Below are positions 26,349 to 35,716 of a DNA stretch of 64,000 bases, piece after piece. How positions within the stretch are numbered: the first letter of the stretch is position 1; each line of letters opens with the position of its first letter. The stretch is taken from NCBI RefSeq assembly GCF_024347215.1, contig NZ_AP025282.1, forward strand, positions 186,001 through 250,000, written 5' to 3'. The position numbers and the translations under genes were made by a program. Below the pieces are notes generated by a model. The model was not told the DNA's origin, did no database searches, and saw only the letters and a list, made by a program, of their open reading frames with translations. Source of the stretch: Aliamphritea ceti. GTDB lineage: Bacteria > Pseudomonadota > Gammaproteobacteria > Pseudomonadales > Balneatricaceae.

Positions 26349-26773
26349 GCTTCTGGGAAAGCTTCCTGGCTGATCAGGAATATCAGGATGAGCATCAGGC
26401 ATTACTGGCTTCAGTACAGCATCAGCTGACCTGTTTATTAGAGTCGGAAGCGCCTCTGATGGCATTTGATGAACGTCTGCCAACCCTGGATAGCTCTAAT
26501 TTGCGCTACGGTGTTGACTGTCTGCAGTCAATTAGCAGCCAGGTAAATAAAGATCAGCTGGCCAGTAAGCTGGCTAACTGGATAAAAGCATTTGAACCAC
26601 GGCTGAAGAGTGTCAGCGTGGAAGTTTTTGATCGTAAGGCGCAATCAAATTCGATTGAGTTTTCGTTGCTGGCAACGTTACAGGCCGGGGATACCTTACA
26701 TTCGCTGGTGTTTGATTCAAACATCAGCCTGGCTAATCAGAAAGTGGATTTAGAGGGACAGGATATTGTCTGA
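26345..26773 (+). CDS. tssE: T6SS baseplate protein TssE (gp25-like)
   Basis: 142 residues, the usual TssE size. Recognised by order in the operon and by SNLRYGVDCLQSISSQVN with an Arg-Tyr-Gly as in the GPW/gp25 family, and by IKAFEPRLKSVSVEVF (usually 'I..fEPRL..v.V'). Part of the baseplate wedge with TssF, TssG and TssK. Overlaps its neighbours on both sides. Confidence 0.9.
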   Translation: MSFWESFLADQEYQDEHQALLASVQHQLTCLLESEAPLMAFDERLPTLDSSNLRYGVDCLQSISSQVNKDQLASKLANWIKAFEPRLKSVSVEVFDRKAQSNSIEFSLLATLQAGDTLHSLVFDSNISLANQKVDLEGQDIV

Positions 26774-28544
26774 TCAGTTATTACGCTATTACGAGCGGGA
26801 GCTGGCATATGTACGCCGGGCGATGACTGCGTATGCCCAGCGTCATCCGGAGCAGGCCGCCAAGCTGCACATCGATCAGAACAGTATTGAAGACCCGAAT
26901 ATTAATCGTCTTATCGATGGTATGGCGTTACTGACAGCAAAAACTGAAGAACGGCTGGATAATCGTTTTCCGGAAATAGTCCAGGGGCTGTTATCGACCC
27001 TTTATCCTGGCTATAACCAGATACTGCCGAGTTACTGTGCTCTGCAACTGGATGCGCCGGCTGAGGATCTAAGTGAAGCGGTGTATTTACCGGCAAAAAG
27101 TCCGGTGACTATAGCGACACCGGATGGTAAACAGTGCCGTTTCTCTACTCTGGATGAATTGCATATCCAACCATACAGCCTGACAGATGTGTCTGCTCAG
27201 ACTGCACCTTTTGTAAATAAGCCCGCTGGTGTACGTAATGCTGAAGCGGTTATTCAGCTGCGCATCAGCTGCTCAGACCCAGAAGCGAGCTTTGCTCAGC
27301 TGGATGTCGGACATTTTGATTTCTATGTGCGTGGTTTTGAACAAAATTCCGCCAGTCTGATTGAACTGCTTCTGACCCAGACAGAATCGATTGTTGTATC
27401 TGATGCGTTTGAGCAGCAACAAATAAGTGTCGATGCCAGCCGGATGATCAGCCGTATTGCTGATCCACAATTTAACTGGTTACCGCGTTATGGGAATCAG
27501 TTTGGCGGTTTCGATATGTTGCGGGATTACTTCACCTATCCTGACAAAGCTGCGTATTTCCGCATCACCGAACTTGGTGATGTGATGACGAAAGTAGATA
27601 CAGCTGAGTTGCTGCTGAGTTTTTATGTGCGTGAACTGCCAGCGGAGTTCCTGCGTTTATTTAATACCGATGTGTTCAGTCTGAATACGGTACCGGCACT
27701 GAATTTATTTAAGCAGTCCGGCGAACCTATGACCTATGATTTCTCCCGTTTGAGTGTGCCTGTGATGGCCGACAGCGAGACCGACAGCAATCTGGAAGTG
27801 ATCGCTGTTGATGGTGTCAGGGAGATACATTCTGATGGTGAATACCCGTTACGGCCGCTGTATAAAAGCAGTTATCGGCAGCCAGTAGATGCCAGACAGT
27901 GGCAGACGGTACAACGCTGGGATAAAACCGGCAAACGTCACATGGAGCTGACGATAAACTGCCAGCAAGCGGATTTACAGCAGGACCGTATCGTACTGGC
28001 GCTGGATCTGTGGTGTTGCAATGGTCGTCATCCCTGTGTGATTAAAGCGGGTGCTTTGGCGCAAAGCCAGGCAGCGATTGATTTACCGGGAGAGTTGAAA
28101 GTCTTACGGGCACCCAGTGCACCGCATTACCCGGTTTTAGATGAATCACTTAACTGGCGTTTTATTGCGTTACTGAATGCTAATTTTGCCTCGTTGCTAC
28201 AAACCGATGAGCCGGCAGCAGCGTTACAGGAAGTGTTGTCTTTGTGTAATCACCGGCATACCTGCCGGCAGGCGGACAGCATTAAGGATGTTAGTTACCA
28301 GCAACAAGTAGCGCCGATGACCATTTGCGGGCAGAACATATTCGCCGCCGGTACCCGGGTAAATGTGGTGCTGGATGCTGCCATTATGAGTGGTCAGAGT
28401 GCAGTCTTTGCTGCGGTATTAAATGCCTTGTTTCTACAGTTTTGCAGTTATGACAGGTTTATCGAAGTGGATGTCAGCCATTTCGGCGATGACCGTTTTC
28501 GGCAGACATTCTCCCGTATGCATGGGAGTCAGTTATGTCTGTAA
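26766..28544 (+). CDS. tssF: T6SS baseplate protein TssF
   Basis: 592 residues from TTG at 26766, overlapping tssE by 8 bp. The N-terminus LLRYYERELAYVRRAMTAYA is diagnostic, followed by DPNINRLIDGMALLTA and LLSTLYPGYNQILPSY. Near the end, GTRVNVVLD and CSYDRFIEVDVSHF match the family. TssF binds TssG as a 2:1 wedge in the baseplate. TTG initiation fits translational coupling to tssE. Confidence 0.95.
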   Translation: MSDQLLRYYERELAYVRRAMTAYAQRHPEQAAKLHIDQNSIEDPNINRLIDGMALLTAKTEERLDNRFPEIVQGLLSTLYPGYNQILPSYCALQLDAPAEDLSEAVYLPAKSPVTIATPDGKQCRFSTLDELHIQPYSLTDVSAQTAPFVNKPAGVRNAEAVIQLRISCSDPEASFAQLDVGHFDFYVRGFEQNSASLIELLLTQTESIVVSDAFEQQQISVDASRMISRIADPQFNWLPRYGNQFGGFDMLRDYFTYPDKAAYFRITELGDVMTKVDTAELLLSFYVRELPAEFLRLFNTDVFSLNTVPALNLFKQSGEPMTYDFSRLSVPVMADSETDSNLEVIAVDGVREIHSDGEYPLRPLYKSSYRQPVDARQWQTVQRWDKTGKRHMELTINCQQADLQQDRIVLALDLWCCNGRHPCVIKAGALAQSQAAIDLPGELKVLRAPSAPHYPVLDESLNWRFIALLNANFASLLQTDEPAAALQEVLSLCNHRHTCRQADSIKDVSYQQQVAPMTICGQNIFAAGTRVNVVLDAAIMSGQSAVFAAVLNALFLQFCSYDRFIEVDVSHFGDDRFRQTFSRMHGSQLCL

Positions 28545-29485
28545 TGGATACTGCACTGCAGCGGCCCAAGCGCTTTGATTTTCTGCAGGCTATCCGTTTG
28601 TTACGCAGTATGGCCCCGGACGCAGATGTTCAGTTGCGGGTGGAACCTATGCCGGAAGGCTATGCCCATGAAGTGCAGAGCATTCAGCAGCAGGGACGTG
28701 ATTTTCAGATTCGTCTTGGTATGCAGGCGCTATCTGGTGTTAAAGGTGTGCTGCCTGATTATCTGTATGAAGCTTTGCTGGACAGTCTGCATCAGGATGA
28801 CCATGCACTTAGTGAGTTTCTGGATATTTTTAACCATCGTTTTTTTCAGCTCAATCAGCGTGCGATGGAACAGCAAAATCTGTTGTTACAGGATGAGCAG
28901 GAACAGTTCAGCGGAACCTTGCCGAATCAGGTAAGCCAGCGACAGGCACTGAGCAAACTCGCGGCCCTGCCAGTGCATGGTGGGGATGATGCTGAGCTGC
29001 TGGGATACAGTATTTTGCTGGGTCTGAAGATTCGCAGCCTAAGTGGTTTGAAGCAATTACTGGAAGACTACTTTGAGCTTGCAGTTCAGGTACAGGTTGG
29101 CGGCAGTACCCGGCACCGGTTACCAACTTCATCACTGACCCGTTTAGGTGGTGCCAGTGCAAGCAGTCAGCTGGGGCAGGGGATGCTGCTGGGGAAAGTC
29201 GGAACCTTACACCGGCAGCGTTTAGAAGTACTTATAGAACCACGTAACCAGGCTGAGTTTGTACAGTTGAAAGATGATACTCAACTGACGCAGCGGTTAC
29301 GGGAAGTCTGTCACGCGTATTTGCGGGACAGTAATGACTTACGCCTTTATCTGCATGTCAGAAGGGCGTTTATTTCCGAGCCGCAACTGAGCGCAGATAA
29401 GCGATTGGCTGTGCGGCTGGGTGAAGCGAATTGTTTAGCTCCTCAGGCGCAGCCTGATGAGTATCGAAAAATACTTTTAGTATAA
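28535..29485 (+). CDS. tssG: T6SS baseplate protein TssG
   Basis: 316 residues, overlapping tssF by 10 bp. Features include FDFLQAIRLLRSM, LPDYLYEALLDSLHQDDHALSEFLDIFNHRFFQL (family: 'lP.hy.e.l......d..l..FldiF.hR'), and a C-terminal segment with RHRLPTSSLTRLGG and LGQGMLLGKVG. Baseplate partner of TssF. Confidence 0.94.
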   Translation: MSVMDTALQRPKRFDFLQAIRLLRSMAPDADVQLRVEPMPEGYAHEVQSIQQQGRDFQIRLGMQALSGVKGVLPDYLYEALLDSLHQDDHALSEFLDIFNHRFFQLNQRAMEQQNLLLQDEQEQFSGTLPNQVSQRQALSKLAALPVHGGDDAELLGYSILLGLKIRSLSGLKQLLEDYFELAVQVQVGGSTRHRLPTSSLTRLGGASASSQLGQGMLLGKVGTLHRQRLEVLIEPRNQAEFVQLKDDTQLTQRLREVCHAYLRDSNDLRLYLHVRRAFISEPQLSADKRLAVRLGEANCLAPQAQPDEYRKILLV

Positions 29486-29496
29486 GGAACAGGCAT

Positions 29497-32100
29497 ATGT
29501 CACAGGTGAAACTGGGAAATCTGGTTGCGAAGCTGGAAACAGGCTTAAAAAATGCTTTGGAACAGGCGGCCGGTGCAGCGATGAATCAGCAAGTGCCAGC
29601 GATAGAGACAGAGCACTGGCTGGTGCAGTTACTGACCTTAAAAGATACTCACTTGTTGCAAATGATCAGCGCACAAAATCTGGATCAGGAAAAATTATTA
29701 GGTGAACTGAATGCCCGGCTTAATGCGTTGCCAAAAGGCAGCGAAGGCCAGCCAACGTTGAGCAAAAGTATCAGTGATCTGATTGAGTCTGCCTGGCTGA
29801 TGGCGTCGGTGGATTATGGGCATCAGCAGATTCTCAGTTTGCATTTGATCCTGGCAATGCTGCAAACCGACCACTTTGGCGTGAAAAAACTGGCCCTGAA
29901 ATCACTGGAGTCTGTTTCTCTGGAAGCACTGCAGTCACAGGTTGCTAAATTATCCACAGGGGCTCCTGCAGGTGGCAGTGGTCCTGCTGTTGCAGCGGGA
30001 GCACCAGCTGCCGGTGGTGCGTTGGATAAATACACGGTTAACCTGACGGCACAGGCCCGTGATGGTCAGATTGATCCGATTTCAGGGCGTAATGATGAAG
30101 TGCGTCAGGCGATTGATGTGCTTTGCCGTAAGCGCCAGAACAACCCGATATTAGTGGGTGAGCCAGGTGTTGGTAAGACTGCTGTAGTTGAAGGCCTGGC
30201 ATTGCGGATTATTGCCGGCGAAGTGCCAACGGCATTACAGGGCGTTGAACTGCATTCTCTGGATCTGGGCCTGTTACAAGCCGGAGCCAGCATCAAAGGC
30301 GAATTTGAAAATCGTCTGAAAGATGTAATTAACGAAGTTAAGAACTCGACTACCCCTATCATCATGTTCATTGATGAAGCGCATACACTGATCGGTGCTG
30401 GTGGGGCGGAAGGTCAGAATGATGCAGCAAACCTGCTGAAGCCTGCGCTGGCACGGGGTGAGTTTAAATCGCTGGCGGCGACAACATGGACTGAATATAA
30501 GAAGTACTTTGAGAAAGATCCGGCTCTGACCCGGCGTTTTCAGGTAGTTAAAATTGCCGAGCCAAGTGCTGAAGATGCAATCCAGATGCTGCGTGGTATC
30601 GGTGAGTCTCTGAGTGAGCATCACGGTGTATTTATCCGTGAAGAAGCGATTGAGGCGGCGGTGAATCTGTCGATTCGGTACCTACCGTCACGCCAGCTGC
30701 CTGATAAAGCAATCAGTTTGCTCGATACGGCTTGCGCCCGGATTGCTCTGACACAAAATGCCAAGCCTGAAACCATTGAGTATCTGGAACAGCAGATTCG
30801 TTACCTGAATAACGAACGCAGTGCTAAACAGACTGAACAGGCAGTATTCACCACTGGCGCTGACTCTATTGAGGCGCTTAATGGTCATATTGCTGAAATG
30901 AATGCTGAGCTGGAAGCACTGCAGTCTCGCTGGGAGCAGGAACTGGAACTGGTTGAGCAGATTCGCACTATTAAGAGTGAAATCCAGGCTGCTTATGCCG
31001 AAGATCATGTCACAGCAGAACAACAGCAACAGATGCTGCAGTTAATGGATCAGCTGGAAGCCCTGCAGGGTGATGATCCGTTGGTAGTGCCGCTGGTGAA
31101 TCAGCAGGTTATATCATCAGTGATCAGCAGCTGGACGGGTATTCCGACAGGCAACATGATGCGCGATGAAGTCGCCAAGTTGCTGAGCATGGAAGATGAT
31201 TTGCACAAACGGGTTATTGGTCAGGAAACGGCGATTAATGAACTGGCTAAGAGCATTCGCATTTCCCGGGCCGGTTTGACAGATAACCGTAAACCAGTCG
31301 GTGTATTCCTGATGTGTGGCCCGAGTGGTGTTGGTAAAACCGAAACCGCGATGGCACTGGCTGATCAGGTATTTGGTGGCGAAGACAGCATGACGGTTAT
31401 CAACATGACCGAGTTTAAGGAAGAGCATAAAATCTCCATGCTGCTGGGTTCCCCGGCCGGTTATGTAGGTTTTGGTGAAGGTGGTGTACTGACAGAAGCG
31501 ATTCGCCGTAATCCTTATTCAGTACTGTTACTGGATGAAATGGAAAAAGCTCACCCGGGTGTTCATGACCTGTTCTACCAGATTTTTGACAAAGGCCATA
31601 TTAAAGACAGTGAAGGCCGTACGATCGACTTTAAAAATACCATCATCATTATGACGTCTAATGCGGCTGATCAGGCGATTTGTGATATCTGTGATGCCAA
31701 TGAAACCCGTCTGGATAATGCCGATCTGGTGGAAGAAATTCGTCCGGAACTGCAGAAGTTCTTTAAGCCTGCGTTCCTGGGGCGTACCACTGTCGTGCCG
31801 TATTACCCGCTGAATGCTGAAGAGCTGATGAAGATTACAGAGATTAGTCTGAAGCGAATCCGTAAGCGTCTGGTTGAGCAATACAGTGCCAGCTTCGAAT
31901 GGGATCAGGACTTATTGGATCTGGTGGTAACCCGAAACACCGATCCGACTACTGGTGGCCGGGCAGTTGAGCAAATCATCAATCGCTCGCTGATGCCGCA
32001 GCTGGCAGAGCAGTGCATTACCCGACTGAGTGAAGGGCAAGCCATTAATGCGGTAAAAGTCAGTGTTGAGCAGGGTAATCTGCAGCTGGCTATCGACTAA
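29497..32100 (+). CDS. clpV: T6SS AAA+ ATPase ClpV (TssH)
   Basis: 867 residues with a Clp N-domain and two AAA+ modules. Walker A motifs are GEPGVGKT near residue 221 and GPSGVGKT near 608; Walker B motifs are IIMFIDEAHTL and SVLLLDEMEKAH. A middle coiled-coil domain lies around 420-530. It carries the ClpV signatures LKPALARGEFKSLAATTWTE and LPDKAISLLDTAC. ClpV disassembles contracted sheaths for reuse in the cytoplasm. RBS AAGGAACAGG. Last of the sheath/baseplate block. Confidence 0.95.
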   Translation: MSQVKLGNLVAKLETGLKNALEQAAGAAMNQQVPAIETEHWLVQLLTLKDTHLLQMISAQNLDQEKLLGELNARLNALPKGSEGQPTLSKSISDLIESAWLMASVDYGHQQILSLHLILAMLQTDHFGVKKLALKSLESVSLEALQSQVAKLSTGAPAGGSGPAVAAGAPAAGGALDKYTVNLTAQARDGQIDPISGRNDEVRQAIDVLCRKRQNNPILVGEPGVGKTAVVEGLALRIIAGEVPTALQGVELHSLDLGLLQAGASIKGEFENRLKDVINEVKNSTTPIIMFIDEAHTLIGAGGAEGQNDAANLLKPALARGEFKSLAATTWTEYKKYFEKDPALTRRFQVVKIAEPSAEDAIQMLRGIGESLSEHHGVFIREEAIEAAVNLSIRYLPSRQLPDKAISLLDTACARIALTQNAKPETIEYLEQQIRYLNNERSAKQTEQAVFTTGADSIEALNGHIAEMNAELEALQSRWEQELELVEQIRTIKSEIQAAYAEDHVTAEQQQQMLQLMDQLEALQGDDPLVVPLVNQQVISSVISSWTGIPTGNMMRDEVAKLLSMEDDLHKRVIGQETAINELAKSIRISRAGLTDNRKPVGVFLMCGPSGVGKTETAMALADQVFGGEDSMTVINMTEFKEEHKISMLLGSPAGYVGFGEGGVLTEAIRRNPYSVLLLDEMEKAHPGVHDLFYQIFDKGHIKDSEGRTIDFKNTIIIMTSNAADQAICDICDANETRLDNADLVEEIRPELQKFFKPAFLGRTTVVPYYPLNAEELMKITEISLKRIRKRLVEQYSASFEWDQDLLDLVVTRNTDPTTGGRAVEQIINRSLMPQLAEQCITRLSEGQAINAVKVSVEQGNLQLAID

Positions 32101-32171
32101 ACGGCGAAAGGAGTAGCTGTTTGCTGAAAAATTGCCTGAAATGGCACCTATGTGCCGGTTTCATAAGCAGT

Positions 32172-32204
32172 TTGCTCACCTCAAGCCTTGCCAGAGGTGA
32201 GCAA
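32172..32204 (+). promoter_or_regulatory. Perfect 11-bp hairpin between clpV and the binding-protein gene
   Basis: TTGCTCACCTC (32172-32182) pairs exactly with GAGGTGAGCAA (32194-32204) across an 11-nt loop. No T-run follows, so simple termination is unlikely. The 3' arm contains AGGTGAG, a ribosome-binding-like sequence 13 bases before ATG 32217, so the stem could occlude ribosome binding. It could alternatively be a DNA operator or an RNA-processing site. Confidence 0.55.
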
Positions 32205-32216
32205 TGCAAACACAAT

Positions 32217-32945
32217 ATGAACATGTATAAACAACCATTTTCTGTCTTGTCAGCGGTTCTGCTCAGTGTCTTTATGATGCTGCTGCCGACGGCCGCCCAA
32301 GCGCAGGAACGTATCAGGCTGGCTACACAGAGCTGGCCACCGTTTCAGATGGTTGAAGAAGGTCAGCTGAAAGGTCAGGTCATCGAGCGAGTACAATGTG
32401 CATTACGTGAAATGGGGCAGCCTTATGAACTGCACCTGATGCGCTGGGACCGGGCACAGTTACTGGTGGAAACAAATCAGTTTAACGGCTTCTTTTCCGG
32501 TTCACCGAACAGCTCCCGGGCGCGCTATGCGGTACCTTCTGCGCCGGTTGTTTCAGTGCCGTTGAGCTGGTATCTGGCACCGAATGTGGAGTTGGATGTT
32601 ACCAGCGAGGTGGCTAAAGATCAGGCCAGATATGGCGCTAAGTTTAATACCTCAAAATGGCTGTTTCTGGCAAAGAATGGCTATAACGTAGTGAAGAAAC
32701 CGCAGGATGCTGAAGCTCTGTTGCGAATGCTACGTAACGGTGACCTTGATGTGGCACTGGAATATGAAGATGTATTTGAACTGGCGATGAAAAATCAGGG
32801 CGTGTCGCCCCAGCGATTTAAGAAGATTCCCTATAAAATCCGGGATCTTAGTGTACATTTCTCAAAAACCTTTTTGCATCAGCGGCCAAACTTTATCAAT
32901 ACCTTCAACGCTGCTCTGGTTCAGTGTATAAAGAGTGAATCATGA
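32217..32945 (+). CDS. Periplasmic solute-binding (SBP_bac_3-like) protein in the T6SS operon
   Basis: 242 residues from ATG at 32217 (NMYKQPFSVLSAVLLSVFMM...AQA signal peptide). The mature protein starts IRLATQSWPPFQMVEEGQLKGQVIERVQCAL, typical of family 3 extracellular solute-binding proteins, and continues with MRWDRAQLLVE, FFSGSPNSSRARYA and DVALEYEDVF. An alternative in-frame TTG at 32121 has a strong AAAGGAG upstream but yields an odd double hydrophobic N-terminus across a hairpin. It overlaps the FHA gene by 4 bp, so it belongs to the operon. No ABC transporter genes are present. Its role in secretion is unknown; sensing or cell-wall binding are guesses. Confidence 0.8.
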   Translation: MNMYKQPFSVLSAVLLSVFMMLLPTAAQAQERIRLATQSWPPFQMVEEGQLKGQVIERVQCALREMGQPYELHLMRWDRAQLLVETNQFNGFFSGSPNSSRARYAVPSAPVVSVPLSWYLAPNVELDVTSEVAKDQARYGAKFNTSKWLFLAKNGYNVVKKPQDAEALLRMLRNGDLDVALEYEDVFELAMKNQGVSPQRFKKIPYKIRDLSVHFSKTFLHQRPNFINTFNAALVQCIKSES

Positions 32946-33880
32946 CGATAAGCATCCAGCTGGTTGAAGTGCCAGAAAACGAGAAAGTCCCCAGTCGCCA
33001 GATTATTCTGCCGGCAAATGGCGGCACTATTGGTCGTGCCTACGACTGTACGCTGGTGTTACCAGATTTCGACCGTAAGCTGTCCCGCAAACACATTCGT
33101 ATTGATCTCTCTTCGCAAGGCAGTTTTCAGGTAACGGATCTGAGTATCAATGGTGCAACGCTTAATCAGCAGCCTCTTAATCGCGGTATTGCACAGCAAA
33201 TTAACGACGGTGATATTTTAAAACTCGGCGACTACACCTTGTTACTGAGTGATATGGTGCCTTTTCTGACCGATAGCGTTGAGGTTGAAGAGCCTAGTCC
33301 TGAGCAACGTCGTGAACCGATGTTTTCTGTTGATAACTTACAGATTGATGAGTTCAGTACACCGCTGGATGAGCTGCATGGTAATGAGATCCAAATGCCG
33401 CAGGAAGCTGAATTTTCTCCTGAAAATGTGATGGCAGATGATCAGTTCGGGCATGATCCGTTTGATGACTCGATCGAGTTAAAGACACCGGAGCCACGGC
33501 TTAAATCTGACCCCCTGTTAAATGCTGAAATGGTCACTCTGGAAACAGATGATCTGGAGCCAGGCAACGACAGTTTCCAGCTGAGCAGGAATATTCAGCA
33601 GCTGCAACGCACGTTGCAGCAACAGCAGCAAATGCAAATGGGTATGTACGGCCAGGACAAGTTGCTGGAATGTCTGGGAGCAACGTTGGACCGTTTTCTC
33701 GAGGAATTTGAACCGGGCCAGCTGGAAGGCATGTTTGATGAATATACCTCTGGTTGGGGTAACCGGGATAAAAAATACTGGCGTCTGTATAAGAAGCAGT
33801 TTAGCCGCCGCCGCGACCGTAAAGAATTTCATCAGCAGTTCACTGCGTTGTTTATGGAAGAGCTGCGGAGGAAAAATTAG
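32942..33880 (+). CDS. FHA-domain T6SS regulator (TagH/Fha type)
   Basis: 312 residues. An N-terminal FHA domain (about 25-100) with GGTIGRAYDCTLVLPD, LSRKHIRI and SINGATLN holds the Gly-Arg and Ser-x-x-His residues that bind phosphothreonine. An acidic linker follows, then the C-terminal TagH-type domain (about 235-312) with CLGATLDRFLEEFEPGQLEGMFDEY and WRLYKKQFSRR. In systems such as H1-T6SS, Fha is phosphorylated by a Thr kinase to trigger firing. A kinase gene lies downstream at 40390. No phosphatase gene is seen. Confidence 0.92.
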   Translation: MTISIQLVEVPENEKVPSRQIILPANGGTIGRAYDCTLVLPDFDRKLSRKHIRIDLSSQGSFQVTDLSINGATLNQQPLNRGIAQQINDGDILKLGDYTLLLSDMVPFLTDSVEVEEPSPEQRREPMFSVDNLQIDEFSTPLDELHGNEIQMPQEAEFSPENVMADDQFGHDPFDDSIELKTPEPRLKSDPLLNAEMVTLETDDLEPGNDSFQLSRNIQQLQRTLQQQQQMQMGMYGQDKLLECLGATLDRFLEEFEPGQLEGMFDEYTSGWGNRDKKYWRLYKKQFSRRRDRKEFHQQFTALFMEELRRKN

Positions 33881-34374
33881 TGCGCGGATTGCTTGTTGCT
33901 CTGCTGGCGCTGGTGCTTACTGCCTGCTCGTCATCATCACCACAGGAAACACCTCCACCGGTGAGCCGGGTGCTACATATCAGTACTGCTGGCCAGCTGA
34001 ATCCTTATGGTGGTGAAAACTCACACCCGGTGGTGTTGCGTCTTTATCAGCTAAGTGAAGCGGGTACTTTTCGTAATGCTGAGTTTCTTGATCTTTATAA
34101 GAATGACCAGCAGGTGCTGGCCAGTACGCTGGTAGATACCTTGTATTTAGATCCCATGCTGCCGGCAACTGACCAGCAGATAAATATAGATGTACATTTT
34201 CGCAGCCGATATTTGGCGGTGTTCGCAGAGTTTTCTGAATATGAAAACGCAGTAAGCCGGGCATTGCTTAAGCTGGACGAAAGTAACGATGACCAGGAAT
34301 TCAAAATTGAAGTCACCGGCCTGCGGGTAACACTTGTTACGCAGCCGGAGAAGTCCTGGTGGCAGAAGTTATAG
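33880..34374 (+). CDS. tssJ: T6SS outer-membrane lipoprotein TssJ
   Basis: 164 residues with GTG start, overlapping the FHA stop by 1 bp. Lipobox LTAC at about 13-16 with Ser residues following the Cys. The mature region is a transthyretin-like fold with NPYGGENSHPVVLRLYQLSEAGTF and FRSRYLAVFAEFSEYENA, typical of TssJ (SciN). It anchors the TssL-TssM complex to the outer membrane. Confidence 0.93.
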   Translation: MRGLLVALLALVLTACSSSSPQETPPPVSRVLHISTAGQLNPYGGENSHPVVLRLYQLSEAGTFRNAEFLDLYKNDQQVLASTLVDTLYLDPMLPATDQQINIDVHFRSRYLAVFAEFSEYENAVSRALLKLDESNDDQEFKIEVTGLRVTLVTQPEKSWWQKL

Positions 34375-34387
34375 GCAGGGGTAATAC

Positions 34388-35710
34388 GTGAGACGACAGC
34401 AAAGAGTAGTCTGGCAGGAAGGGATGTTTATCTCGCCGCAGCACTTTCAGCAGCAGGACAGACATTACCGCCATTATGTTGAACAGTATGCGGTAGCAGC
34501 TGGTCATGACGGATATGGTCTGTGCGAACTGCAGATAGATCGTGAACGGCTCAAAATTGGTAAAATTGTTATTACCGTCTGTAAAGGTGTGTTCCCGGAT
34601 AATACCTATTTCGAAAGTAATCATGAACTGCTGTTAAATGTGCCGGAAAATACTCTCAATAAGAGCGTTTTTCTTGCCTTGCCTCTGGTAGTTGACGGCG
34701 AGGTTGAATACGGAGCTGCAGCAGAGAAACGCCGTCATCTGGTTGAAGATATAACCCTGTTCGATACTTCCGATGCCAGCACCAACAGTGTTGATGCCAA
34801 GGTTGCCCGGCCGAATATTCGTTTATTGCTGGAAGGTGAAGATACTACAGGTCTGACTGTTATACCTGTGGCGCGTATTCTGGAACGCCGGGAAAGCGGT
34901 GCGATTATTCTGGATCAGCGGTTTATTCCCGCCAGCCTGCATTATGGTGCATCCGCGTTGCTGACAGAGCGGTTGCAGGAATTACAGGTGCTGATCGAAA
35001 CCCGTGCAAACATGGTGCAACAGCGAATTGGTAATGGTCAGCAGAGTATGAGTGAGCAGAGTTTGTTACGCGAGTATCTCTGGCTGCAAACCCTTAATCG
35101 CTGGATCCCCTGGCTGACACATACGCTGGATAACCCACAAACCCTGACCCAGGAAGTGTATTTGAAGCTGGCGACTTTCTCCGCTGAACTGAATAGCTTT
35201 ACGCCTGCTATTGCTAAGCCTCTGGCCTCCCTGCAATACGATGCAATGCACCGTGGTTTTATGCCGCTATTTGCCAAGTTGCGTGAGCAATTGTCTGTGG
35301 TACAGAAAGACAGTGTGCTGGAATTCCCATGGGATACCCGTTTATTTGAAAAGCGCCGTTTATTGCGAGCGTCTGTAGCAGATATCAGTAACCTCAGTTC
35401 ACACCGCTTTATTCTCTGTGTTGAGTCCAGCATTGGTAGCGCAGCGTTATCTCAGCTAGTGCCAAGCGCTTGTAAACTATGTGGGTTGTCTCAAATCGCA
35501 GAAGTGGTGCGTAATGCCCTGTCGGGTGTGACACTGACATCTATGCCCGTGGCACCAAGTGAACTGAAATCTAAGTCTGATGCGGCTTATATCGAGATCG
35601 ATACGCATCACCCTTACTGGCAGAGTCTGGTGGAGAAACGTGAGCCGCTGGCGTTGCATGTAGATGTTCGGATTCCGGATATCAAAATTAAACTCTATGT
35701 GCTGGATTAA
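34388..35710 (+). CDS. tssK: T6SS baseplate protein TssK
   Basis: 440 residues with GTG start. The N-terminus VVWQEGMFISPQHFQQQDRHY is diagnostic for TssK. It continues with GLCELQIDRERLKIGKI, RPNIRLLLEGEDTTG and a helical middle domain, then a C-terminal domain that contacts the TssJLM membrane complex. TssK links the baseplate wedges to the membrane core. Confidence 0.95.
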   Translation: MRRQQRVVWQEGMFISPQHFQQQDRHYRHYVEQYAVAAGHDGYGLCELQIDRERLKIGKIVITVCKGVFPDNTYFESNHELLLNVPENTLNKSVFLALPLVVDGEVEYGAAAEKRRHLVEDITLFDTSDASTNSVDAKVARPNIRLLLEGEDTTGLTVIPVARILERRESGAIILDQRFIPASLHYGASALLTERLQELQVLIETRANMVQQRIGNGQQSMSEQSLLREYLWLQTLNRWIPWLTHTLDNPQTLTQEVYLKLATFSAELNSFTPAIAKPLASLQYDAMHRGFMPLFAKLREQLSVVQKDSVLEFPWDTRLFEKRRLLRASVADISNLSSHRFILCVESSIGSAALSQLVPSACKLCGLSQIAEVVRNALSGVTLTSMPVAPSELKSKSDAAYIEIDTHHPYWQSLVEKREPLALHVDVRIPDIKIKLYVLD

Positions 35711-35716
35711 GCCTGT

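Noticed and set aside
32121..32216. N-terminal extension of the solute-binding protein from TTG at 32121
   Set aside because: Although AAAGGAG precedes it, the extension puts a second hydrophobic stretch and a hairpin ahead of a normal signal peptide. It remains an alternative, not the preferred start.
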